Shown here piece after piece: positions 1 through 6,367 of a stretch of DNA of 6,367 nucleotides. Made by a program: the position numbers and the translations under genes. Source of the DNA: Verrucomicrobiota bacterium (GTDB lineage Bacteria > Verrucomicrobiota > Verrucomicrobiia > Verrucomicrobiales > DEV007); NCBI GenBank assembly GCA_020630835.1, contig JAHDIL010000108.1, positions 1 to 6,367 on the forward strand, read 5' to 3'. The number at the start of each line of letters is the position of its first letter. The first letter of the stretch is position 1. The notes under the pieces were generated by a model, which had not been told where the DNA came from, made no database searches, and was given only the letters and a program-made list of their open reading frames with translations.

Positions 1-1
1 T

Positions 2-2746
2 GAGTTCGGCGATATTTCCGATTTTCAGGATAAAATAGCCGATCGACGTGACGAAATTTACTCCGCTTTTGAGAGTCGCAAGCAATCGCTCATTGAAGAG
101 CGTAACCGCAAGGTCGCAAGCCTCACTAAATCTGCAGATCGCCTATTTACTGGCATAACTCACCGCTTGGAAAGCTTCGGAACCATTGAAGAGATCAACG
201 GCTATCTGGCAGGTGATCTGATGGTGGAAAAGATACGCAATCTTGTCACCAATCTCGAAGAACTAGGCGACTCGACAAAAGCGGCAGACGTCAAAACTCG
301 CCTCAAAACAGCGGGTGAGGACGCCGTCCGGCAACTTAAGGACAGGCAGGAACTTTACAGCGATGGTGGGCATATCATCCAGCTAGGCAATCACGCGTTC
401 ACTGTCAATGAGCAGGAGCTCCAGCTATCCATTATACCGCGCGATGGCCAAATGGCATTCCATTTGGGGGGCACTGATTACTTTGAGGCGATCGAAACCG
501 AGTCTTTTAGACAGTTTCAAGATCTTTGGGATCAACAGTATGTCTCAGAGAGTCTCAGCGTCTACCGATCCGAATACCTTGCTTATTTGTTTTATCAACA
601 TGAACTGAAACAGCCTGGCGATCTCTCTCGACCTCTTCTGGAGCGTGTGCAGGCTTTCATGTCACCGCGCTATGGCGAAGGTTACACAAAAGGTGTGCAT
701 GATAGGGATGCAGTTACCATCCTAGAAACATTTCACCCCATGCTGGCAGCAGCCGATTTACTGCAATACTCGGCGGCTGACCGAGCCCTCGCTATCCTCG
801 CATTTCTTCACGAACGAGAATCCCCTGAAGCACAGGATCTAGCGATTAAGGCTCGTGCATCGGGCCTAGTAAAGGAGAAAGGAGATACCGGAACGCATAT
901 CTCCTTCTACCATTTTGAAGCACAAAACCTCATCGACTCATTTCTTACCATCAACACGGCAGAAAAGTTGTTTGCCGGCAGCGACTCCGCTCAGGCCGCC
1001 GCCTACCTCATCTCCGAGTTGGAGAGGAACTCTCTAGGTAACGCTAAGAGCGAAAGTTTCGGCGGTTGTTCTCTCAGCGTATCCGGCAACAAAGCGCTTC
1101 AGGAATTTCAGAGTTTTCTGACGAGTAAACGCCTCAAGGCAGCGTTAAAGACATCCATTGAGAAAGCGGATTCCCGTCTTTTCCGCTTTCAAATCATTCT
1201 CGATAGTCTTTGCCAGTCTCTAGACGGCAAACCAAATGATCAAACTTTTCTCGAAGCGGCTTCTCACTATCTCCTAAGCCTAGAGGGAGGTAAGTCGTTG
1301 ACTCTAGAATCTGAGGTTCGGTCGGCTATCGGGCCACTACTTGGTTCTCACGGTCGCATTAGACAAGAAGACAAAACCATGCCGTTCGATCTGCCTGAAT
1401 TTCGTCACCGGCTCAACCATTTTGTCTCGATCACCACTCCCCGCTACGAGGCTTTTCACCACGATCGCCATCAACTGATCGAAGATAAGCGAAAAGAGCT
1501 CAAGCTCCATGAGTTCGAACCAAAAGTTATGTCAGCATTCGTGCGCAATCGCCTGCTGAACGAGGTTTTCCTTCCTCTCATCGGCGACAATCTCGCCAAG
1601 CAGCTAGGGACCGCAGGAGATCAGTCGCGGACCGATCGTATGGGCATGCTCTTGCTCATCTCCCCTCCCGGTTACGGAAAGACCACCCTAATGGAATATG
1701 TGGGAAATCGCTTAGGGATGACCTTTGTGAAAATCAATGGACCTGCCATCGGGCATGCGGTGACATCTCTCGACCCCGCTGAATCGCCTAACATGAGCGC
1801 ACGCGATGAGATGGAAAAGCTTAACTTTTCTCTGGAGATGGGGGACAATATCCTTCTGTATCTCGACGACATTCAGCATTGCAACCCGGAATTTCTACAG
1901 AAATTCATTTCTCTCTGTGATGCGCAACGAAAAATTGAAGGCGTGTATCGAGGCGAAGCCCGCACCTACGACCTGCGCGGCAAGCGCGTGGCCGTTGTCA
2001 TGGCAGGCAACCCCTACACGGAGGCGGGAGGAAAATTTCAGATCCCAGACATGCTCGCCAACCGTGCCGACACCTACAATTTAGGCGATATGATAGGCGG
2101 ACATAAGGAGGCATTTGAGGCATCCTATATTGAGAACTCTCTCACTTCTAACAAGACGCTTTCACGTCTCGCCGCCAACTCACAAAAAGACGTCTATACC
2201 ATGATGGCAATGGCCGAAGAAGGAACTCAGAACGACGGAGACTTAGAAGGAAACTATTCTCCAGAGGAGGTCGCCGACTGCGTCACCGTGCTAAAGAAAC
2301 TTTACCGAGTCCGTGATGCCATCTCACGAGTGAATCAAGAATACATCCACTCAGCGGCTCAAGCGGATGAATACCGAACAGAGCCAGCATTCAAACTGCA
2401 GGGATCCTACCGGAACATGAACCGCATCGCTGAGAAAGTGCTGCCACTGATGACCGATGAAGAAGTGGACGCCCTAATCATGGATCACTATCAGAATGAG
2501 AGTCAAACTCTAGCAGCCGGCGCCGAAGCAAATCTGCTTAAGTTCCGCGAAATCCTCAACGTGCTTACTGTGGAGGAGAAAGAGCGTTGGACCGATATCA
2601 AATCGGTATTCGCCCGCAACCAGCTAATGGCTGGCGGCGAGGATGACCCAGTCAGCCGAGTAGTGTCCGTTCTCGCAGGACTAAACCAAACCCTAGCAGG
2701 GATCGAAGAAGAAGTGCGCAAGGCAGCGCAATCCACAGCAAAGTAG
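2..2746 (+). CDS. Large coiled-coil AAA+ ATPase of the 'DNA repair ATPase' (DUF3686-like) family, 5' end missing
   Basis: This is the C-terminal part (914 codons, stop TAG at 2744) of a large ATPase. The frame is open from base 2, so a TTG at 167 that could be read as a start is internal; relatives are, as I recall, well over 1,000 residues. Numbering from the first full codon, residues 1-60 are charged and probably coiled coil. A mixed region follows, with a Y-G-E-G-Y-T-K-G-V-H-D motif at 224-234 that I associate with this family. The AAA+ module starts near residue 540. It has Walker A SPPGYGKTT at 554-562 (K560), Walker B LLYLDD ending at D622-D623, sensor-1 Asn N670 in MAGNPYTE, and a candidate arginine finger R688 in ANRAD. 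A helical C-terminal region follows. The AAA+ part resembles MoxR-like ATPases. It is probably cytoplasmic: I see no membrane segment. The 'DNA repair' label is inherited annotation and the substrate is unknown. The gene is convergent with serA, 24 bases away, with no evident terminator between them. Confidence 0.85.
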   Translation, partial: EFGDISDFQDKIADRRDEIYSAFESRKQSLIEERNRKVASLTKSADRLFTGITHRLESFGTIEEINGYLAGDLMVEKIRNLVTNLEELGDSTKAADVKTRLKTAGEDAVRQLKDRQELYSDGGHIIQLGNHAFTVNEQELQLSIIPRDGQMAFHLGGTDYFEAIETESFRQFQDLWDQQYVSESLSVYRSEYLAYLFYQHELKQPGDLSRPLLERVQAFMSPRYGEGYTKGVHDRDAVTILETFHPMLAAADLLQYSAADRALAILAFLHERESPEAQDLAIKARASGLVKEKGDTGTHISFYHFEAQNLIDSFLTINTAEKLFAGSDSAQAAAYLISELERNSLGNAKSESFGGCSLSVSGNKALQEFQSFLTSKRLKAALKTSIEKADSRLFRFQIILDSLCQSLDGKPNDQTFLEAASHYLLSLEGGKSLTLESEVRSAIGPLLGSHGRIRQEDKTMPFDLPEFRHRLNHFVSITTPRYEAFHHDRHQLIEDKRKELKLHEFEPKVMSAFVRNRLLNEVFLPLIGDNLAKQLGTAGDQSRTDRMGMLLLISPPGYGKTTLMEYVGNRLGMTFVKINGPAIGHAVTSLDPAESPNMSARDEMEKLNFSLEMGDNILLYLDDIQHCNPEFLQKFISLCDAQRKIEGVYRGEARTYDLRGKRVAVVMAGNPYTEAGGKFQIPDMLANRADTYNLGDMIGGHKEAFEASYIENSLTSNKTLSRLAANSQKDVYTMMAMAEEGTQNDGDLEGNYSPEEVADCVTVLKKLYRVRDAISRVNQEYIHSAAQADEYRTEPAFKLQGSYRNMNRIAEKVLPLMTDEEVDALIMDHYQNESQTLAAGAEANLLKFREILNVLTVEEKERWTDIKSVFARNQLMAGGEDDPVSRVVSVLAGLNQTLAGIEEEVRKAAQSTAK
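1162..1190. repeat. Perfect 9-bp inverted repeat inside the ATPase gene
   Basis: GAAAGCGGA (1162-1170) and TCCGCTTTC (1182-1190) are exact reverse complements separated by 11 bases, so the mRNA could form a short hairpin here. It lies inside coding sequence and is not followed by a T run, so it is not an intrinsic terminator. Chance occurrence is quite possible in a window of this size. Confidence 0.35.
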
Positions 2747-2770
2747 ATCGCAGCTGCCAGAAAACTCGGA

Positions 2771-4375
2771 TTAGAGAGATACCGCCCGAATACCCAGGAC
2801 GCCAGGAACCCCCTCAAGCGCAGAAAGCACCTCCGCGGCTGGAGCGGAATCGAGGTTAATTATGCTTAGAGCCTTCCCTTCGACAATACCACGGGAGAGG
2901 GACATGCTGGCTATGTTGATCCCGGCATCACCAAGGATACCGCCCACGGAACCAACAATACCGGGAGCATCAGTGTTTTCGACGAGTATGAGGTGGCCGG
3001 TAGGCGAAGCATCAATGTGATGCTGCTGGACTTTGACAATACGTGCCTCAGCGCCAAAGAATGTCCCAGAGACGGAGGCTGATTCTTTTCCGTTACCTAC
3101 GGTGACTGTCATCAACTCTGTGTATTCCGATTCGTCTGCCGGACGGGACTCGGTTACGCGGACACCACGCTCTTCTGCGAGGGCAGGAGCATTAAGGTAG
3201 TTTGCTGAACCTGAAGTCGCCCCAATGTCGAGAAACCCTTTCAAGGCAGAACGAGTGATCAAAGTAGTGTCAATGTTACTAACATTCCCCTCATATTCGA
3301 TGCGGAAAAGATCTGGCTGCTGAGGCGCAAGCTGACCCGCTAACGCACCAAGCAAGCTGGCAATATCGAGGTAACCGCCTATCTCCGCCAAGGTAGATTC
3401 ATCAAGGTTTGGCATGTTGACGGCATTGAGAACCGTGCCGTGTAGAAGTTGGTCGCGAATCGCTTCCGCGATTTCAATTCCGACGTTCTCTTGCGCCTCT
3501 TCCGTGGAAGCACCTAGGTGAGGGGTGAAAACAACATCCTCCCGACCGAGCAAGGGATTATCGGCAGTCGGAGGCTCTACCTCGAATACATCGAGAGCGA
3601 CTCCAGAAATCTTTCCTGCATCGAGAGCCGCGAGGAGGGCATCTTCATCGATCAGGCCTCCACGAGCACAATTTACAATCCGGACACCCGGCTTCATGAG
3701 ATCGAAACGTTCTGCGTTGAGAATGTGAGTCGTCTCAGGTGTCTTGGGCATGTGGAGGGTGATAAAATCGGCTTGTTTAACCGCCTCTTCCACCGTTTCG
3801 CAAAGACCAACACGTAAAGACTCTGCCTTAGCCTCGCCGAGGTAGGGATCGTAAGCGACCACTTTCATGCCGAAACCCTGCGCCCGCTTAGCGAATTCCG
3901 CGCCGATGCGACCCATACCAAGGATGGCGAGAGTTTTATTGTAGAGCTCGACCCCTTTATAAGCTTTACGCCCTTCTTTGAAACGGTCTTCAACAACGGA
4001 GCGGTGGGCATGAGGGATATTTCGCGCAAGAGACATCATCAGGGTGAAGGCATGCTCCGCTGTGGAAATTGTATTACCGCTCGGAGTGTTCATGACAACG
4101 ACCCCATGTTGGGTCGCAACGGGAATGTCGATATTGTCGACGCCGACACCGGCACGACCGATAGCCTTGAGCACGCCAGATCCCGCCGCGATGACTGGTG
4201 AAGTAATCTTCACCCCCGACCGCACGATGATTCCGGCATAGCTCGGAGCGAGCTCGACTAGCTCTGATTCGCTCAAGCCCAGTTTGACATCGACCTCGAT
4301 GCCTTCGGCTTCTTGGAGCAATTCAATGCCTTTTTCAGCGATGGGGTCAGCGACTAATACGCGGTGTGCACTCAT
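2771..4375 (-). CDS. serA: D-3-phosphoglycerate dehydrogenase, long form with ASB and ACT domains
   Basis: It catalyses NAD-dependent oxidation of 3-phosphoglycerate to 3-phosphohydroxypyruvate, the first step of serine biosynthesis, in the cytoplasm. The 534 residues match the usual long form (about 525-530). The substrate-binding lobe includes GRAGVGVDNID at 73-83. The Rossmann domain has GMGRIG at 153-158, with D176 at the end of the second strand as the likely NAD ribose ligand. The catalytic triad is R238 (in CARGG), E267 (in VFEVEPP) and H286 (in TPHLGAS). An intervening ASB domain spans about 320-450 and a C-terminal ACT domain about 460-534 (GINIAS at 485-490). The ATG at 4373-4375 gives the normal family N-terminus (MSAHRVLVADP). 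No convincing Shine-Dalgarno precedes it: the 25 bases upstream are A/T-rich with no GGAG-like run. The gene stands alone, convergent with the ATPase gene and divergent from the transporter. All catalytic residues are present, so the enzyme should be active. Confidence 0.97.
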   Translation of the reverse strand: MSAHRVLVADPIAEKGIELLQEAEGIEVDVKLGLSESELVELAPSYAGIIVRSGVKITSPVIAAGSGVLKAIGRAGVGVDNIDIPVATQHGVVVMNTPSGNTISTAEHAFTLMMSLARNIPHAHRSVVEDRFKEGRKAYKGVELYNKTLAILGMGRIGAEFAKRAQGFGMKVVAYDPYLGEAKAESLRVGLCETVEEAVKQADFITLHMPKTPETTHILNAERFDLMKPGVRIVNCARGGLIDEDALLAALDAGKISGVALDVFEVEPPTADNPLLGREDVVFTPHLGASTEEAQENVGIEIAEAIRDQLLHGTVLNAVNMPNLDESTLAEIGGYLDIASLLGALAGQLAPQQPDLFRIEYEGNVSNIDTTLITRSALKGFLDIGATSGSANYLNAPALAEERGVRVTESRPADESEYTELMTVTVGNGKESASVSGTFFGAEARIVKVQQHHIDASPTGHLILVENTDAPGIVGSVGGILGDAGINIASMSLSRGIVEGKALSIINLDSAPAAEVLSALEGVPGVLGIRAVSL

Positions 4376-4497
4376 GAAATATTTGTGATTTAAAGGGCCA
4401 TGAAACTCGAACAGCTTAAGCGTTTGGCAAGCTGGAAATCAGCTCGCTCAAAGCGGAAAGCTTGCCTTTTCCTGCGGTATGCGCTTTGACAGAGGCT
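4376..4497. promoter_or_regulatory. Divergent intergenic region between serA and the BASS transporter gene, with inverted repeats
   Basis: These 122 bases must carry the serA promoter, and probably that of the transporter, because the two genes are transcribed away from each other. Three structures are visible: CAGCTT/AAGCTG at 4412-4417 and 4429-4434; the 8-bp palindrome GCTTAAGC at 4414-4421; and TCAAAGCG/CGCTTTGA at 4448-4455 and 4482-4489. The last encloses a smaller bulged stem (GGAAAG at 4455-4460 with CTTTTCC at 4466-4472). A perfect TTGACA occurs at 4486-4491 on the plus strand, but no -10 box sits at the right distance and it lies 6 bases from the transporter start. No convincing sigma-70 pair was found for serA. 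TTTAAA at 4389-4394 is the only A/T-rich candidate -10, and it lacks a -35. The promoter role is inferred from gene orientation. Confidence 0.5.
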
Positions 4498-5457
4498 ATG
4501 CCCCGTTTCATCAGCTTTTTTGTCGCTGCCTTTCCACTCTGGATCCTCTTGTCCAGCGCGGTTGCCCTTGTGGAGCCAGAGGTGTTCACTTGGTTCAACG
4601 GCCCCTGGATTCGCTACGGCCTGGCTGCCATCATGCTTGGGATGGGGCTAACGCTCAAGCTGGAGGATTTTCAAGCCGTGCTGAAACTGCCGAGAGCAGG
4701 CGTCATCGGCGTGGTTTGTCAATTCCTCATCATGCCCTTTCTCGGTTGGGGCACCGCTTACGGACTCGGCCTACACCGGATAGACCCCAATCTGGCGGTG
4801 GGACTCATCCTTGTTTCCTGCTGCCCAGGGGGCACGGCGTCCAATGTGATCGCTTATCTGGCTCGAGCCAACGTGGCGCTTTCCGTGCTCATGACGATCG
4901 TTTCAACGAGTGCAGCGATATTTCTCACACCGCTGATGACAAAGTGGCTGGCCGGGACGCTTGTCGAAGTCGATGCCTGGGGACTATTCCGCAGCACGAT
5001 TTCTGTCGTGTTGATCCCGGTTGCCCTAGGAATCTTGATCAACCGATTCGCCCCGAAATGGGCGAGCAAAATCGGCACGGTTTCCCCTTCCATCTCGGTG
5101 CTAGCAATCATCCTCATCGTCGCCAGTGTCATTGGGCAAAAACAAGAAATCATCCTGAGTGCAGGATGGCGCCTCCTCCTTGCTCCGATGCTCATCCATC
5201 TTGGCGGATTCGCGCTGGGCTATCTCGCAGCTCGACTCTTCCGATTGCCGGAGGACAGCTCACGCACCATCTCTATCGAGGTGGGCATGCAGAACTCAGG
5301 GCTCGGCACCATGCTGGCGAATCAGCATTTCCCAGGCACACCTGCCTCAGCCCCGTGCGCTCTAAGTGCCGTTTACCACTGTCTCATCGGTAGCCTGGTG
5401 GCGGCGTTTTGGAGACGTCGAACCACCAGCAAAAAAATCCCCAAAAGTCCCGCCTAG
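4498..5457 (+). CDS. Bile acid:sodium symporter (BASS) family transporter
   Basis: Inner-membrane, sodium-coupled carrier of the BASS (SBF) superfamily, 319 residues from ATG 4498, a usual length. About nine to ten hydrophobic segments are visible, starting with residues 5-26. The family signatures are GMGLTL (48-53), CCPGGTASN (108-116) and EVGMQNSGLG (261-270). Measured against the sodium ligands of the Neisseria ASBT structure as I recall them, the equivalents are all present: S115, N116, S129, T133, E261 for one site and Q75, E261, V262, M264, Q265 for the other. Bacterial relatives include PanS-type ketopantoate carriers and YocS, so the substrate here is probably an organic anion but cannot be named. 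Upstream in-frame TTG codons at 4462 and 4486 would lengthen the protein; ATG 4498 is preferred because it places the first membrane helix close to the N-terminus. AGAGG at 4491-4495 is the nearest purine run, only 2 bases from the ATG. No terminator follows. Confidence 0.93.
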   Translation: MPRFISFFVAAFPLWILLSSAVALVEPEVFTWFNGPWIRYGLAAIMLGMGLTLKLEDFQAVLKLPRAGVIGVVCQFLIMPFLGWGTAYGLGLHRIDPNLAVGLILVSCCPGGTASNVIAYLARANVALSVLMTIVSTSAAIFLTPLMTKWLAGTLVEVDAWGLFRSTISVVLIPVALGILINRFAPKWASKIGTVSPSISVLAIILIVASVIGQKQEIILSAGWRLLLAPMLIHLGGFALGYLAARLFRLPEDSSRTISIEVGMQNSGLGTMLANQHFPGTPASAPCALSAVYHCLIGSLVAAFWRRRTTSKKIPKSPA

Positions 5458-5483
5458 ACTTAACATGTTTGACGTCAGTTCTA

Positions 5484-5492
5484 AGAAAGGGG
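5484..5492 (+). promoter_or_regulatory. Ribosome binding site for the DUF2339 gene
   Basis: The purine run AGAAAGGGG ends 1 base before ATG 5494, with its AAAGG core 3 bases away. It is the clearest Shine-Dalgarno-like sequence in the window and fixes the start of the next gene, although the spacing is short. It sits in the 36-base gap after the transporter stop codon, which fits one transcript with separate translation initiation. Confidence 0.5.
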
Positions 5493-5493
5493 T

Positions 5494-6367
5494 ATGGAGC
5501 TTTTTATTTTCACTGTAGCCATTGTCGTCTTCGTTATTCTCATCGGTCAACTGCGATCGCTAAAGAGAGAAATACATGAGACGAAAGGACGGGTAGACGT
5601 TCTTCTCGACATGACGCGAGCTCAGCACCTGCGAGCCACCGCTTTGTCCAAAAGGCCTTCATCAGAAAAGAGCGCCCTAAAAGCCGACGATACAGCAGCT
5701 GAAGAAAACCTATCTACTGACGACCCTGCGAAAACCACTGATACCGCAGAGCAAGCCCTGGAAAGCGCCTCGTCTGCTTCGGAGCACGTTGACAACACCG
5801 GCCCAGAGGCCCGTCGAGCTCTACCACCGCCAGTTCCTGATGATGCGACCACAACTCTAGAGGAGAGCCCTACGGTCCAACAGGAAGGGCTCGAACATTC
5901 CGCTTTTGAGAAAAGGGCGAAAGGAATCCTCGCAAAAATCTGGAATTGGATCGTGGTGGGTGAGGAACACCGGCCCTCCAGCGTCACCATGGAATACGCC
6001 GTAGCAACCACTTGGCTACTGCGACTTGGGGTTCTTTTTCTCGTTGTCGGAATCGGCTTTTTTCTGAACTATTCCATCACAGAGGGCTTCATCGGACCTA
6101 CTGGCAAAATCGCACTGTCAGCAGTCGCCGGTGCCGGATTCCTCGCTGGAGGGCTAAAACTCTTGAAAGGACGCTATGATCTACTTGGTCAAGGTCTAGC
6201 AGGCGCAGGAGTCGTAACTCTTTACTTCACCTTTTTCACCGCTCAGGGCTTAGGTCTCACAGGGCCGTTCGTGACCTTTTCTTTGATGGCGTTTATCACC
6301 GTCGTAGCAGGCTTGTTAGCGATACGATGCAGCTCTCTCCTAATCGCTGTGTTAGGACTGATAGGGG
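5494..6367 (+). CDS. DUF2339 (COG5373-type) multipass membrane protein, 3' end missing
   Basis: The reading frame is open from ATG 5494 to the window edge (291 complete codons). Residues 2-19 form an N-terminal membrane segment or anchor (MELFIFTVAIVVFVILIG). A short charged, probably coiled-coil stretch (21-45) follows. Next is a linker of about 100 residues (50-145) rich in Ala, Ser, Thr, Glu and Asp, with a proline cluster at 111-115, probably disordered. A W-rich lead-in (150-157, IWNWIVVG) precedes at least five hydrophobic helices at about 173-192, 204-224, 232-252, 257-277 and 280 onward. The pattern TWLLRLGVLFLVVGIGFF, then GFIGPTGKIAL, then LLGQGLAGAGVV is characteristic of DUF2339. 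Full-length members usually have roughly 800-1,000 residues with many helices, so most of this protein lies outside. The family's function is unknown; a cell-envelope role is only an inference from the membrane topology. The gene is co-directional with the transporter. Confidence 0.88.
   Translation, partial: MELFIFTVAIVVFVILIGQLRSLKREIHETKGRVDVLLDMTRAQHLRATALSKRPSSEKSALKADDTAAEENLSTDDPAKTTDTAEQALESASSASEHVDNTGPEARRALPPPVPDDATTTLEESPTVQQEGLEHSAFEKRAKGILAKIWNWIVVGEEHRPSSVTMEYAVATTWLLRLGVLFLVVGIGFFLNYSITEGFIGPTGKIALSAVAGAGFLAGGLKLLKGRYDLLGQGLAGAGVVTLYFTFFTAQGLGLTGPFVTFSLMAFITVVAGLLAIRCSSLLIAVLGLIG

Noticed and set aside
2747..2770. GCAGCTGC palindrome between the convergent genes as a bidirectional terminator
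   Set aside because: It is an 8-bp palindrome with no room for a loop and no T run on either side. Neither intrinsic terminator criterion is met.
2503..2817. 104-residue minus-strand ORF spanning the convergent junction
   Set aside because: It overlaps the ends of both the ATPase gene and serA and has no recognisable protein features.
3518..3817. 99-residue plus-strand ORF inside serA
   Set aside because: It is antisense to the conserved SerA catalytic region, which contains R238, E267 and H286.
4486..4491. TTGACA as a -35 box for the transporter gene
   Set aside because: The matching -10 position (about 4509-4514) reads CATCAG-like sequence inside the coding region, so transcription would start after the ATG.
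4416..4598. 60-residue basic minus-strand ORF upstream of serA
   Set aside because: It overlaps the first 100 bases of the transporter gene, whose first helix is a clear BASS match. It has no family resemblance I recognise and is best read as an antisense shadow.
4479..5393. 304-codon plus-strand ORF in another frame over the transporter gene
   Set aside because: Its translation is rich in Arg, His, Pro and Cys with no membrane helices, and it overlaps an unmistakable BASS protein. It is a frame shadow.
5622..6011. 129-residue minus-strand ORF
   Set aside because: It lies antisense to the linker and first core helix of the DUF2339 gene. Its Ser/Ala/Val/Arg-rich composition is what the reverse strand of the acidic linker would give.
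1..6367. CRISPR array, tRNA, rRNA, insertion sequence or phage attachment site
   Set aside because: Almost all of the window is accounted for by four genes. I found no regularly spaced repeats, cloverleaf-like sequence, transposase or flanking direct repeats.

Overview
The window holds four protein-coding genes and very little non-coding DNA. It opens inside a long plus-strand gene and closes inside another. I see no rRNA or tRNA gene, CRISPR array, insertion sequence or att site. The protein types (a long-form SerA, a very large 'DNA repair ATPase', a DUF2339 membrane protein), the moderate GC and the weak ribosome binding sites fit a Gram-negative environmental bacterium. My best guess is the Verrucomicrobia. 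That rests on overall protein resemblance, not on a marker gene, so it is tentative.

Layout. Positions 2-2746 (+) are the C-terminal 914 codons of a large coiled-coil/AAA+ ATPase of the type usually annotated 'DNA repair ATPase' (DUF3686-like). The reading frame is open to the left edge, so the true start lies outside. After 24 bases comes the convergent serA (2771-4375, -), encoding a 534-residue D-3-phosphoglycerate dehydrogenase with catalytic, ASB and ACT domains. A 122-base divergent spacer (4376-4497) with several inverted repeats separates serA from a bile acid:sodium symporter (BASS) family transporter (4498-5457, +). After a 36-base gap that contains a purine-rich ribosome binding site, a DUF2339 membrane protein starts at 5494 and runs off the right edge.

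How the genes relate. serA makes the first committed step of serine biosynthesis and appears to be transcribed alone. The transporter and the DUF2339 gene point the same way and could share a transcript, but nothing in the sequence ties their functions together. The ATPase ends convergently to serA and belongs to a different transcription unit that continues to the left. I do not see a multi-gene defence or mobile system here. The least understood element is the large ATPase. Its AAA+ module reads to me as MoxR-like, which suggests a macromolecule-remodelling role that the 'DNA repair' label does not capture.
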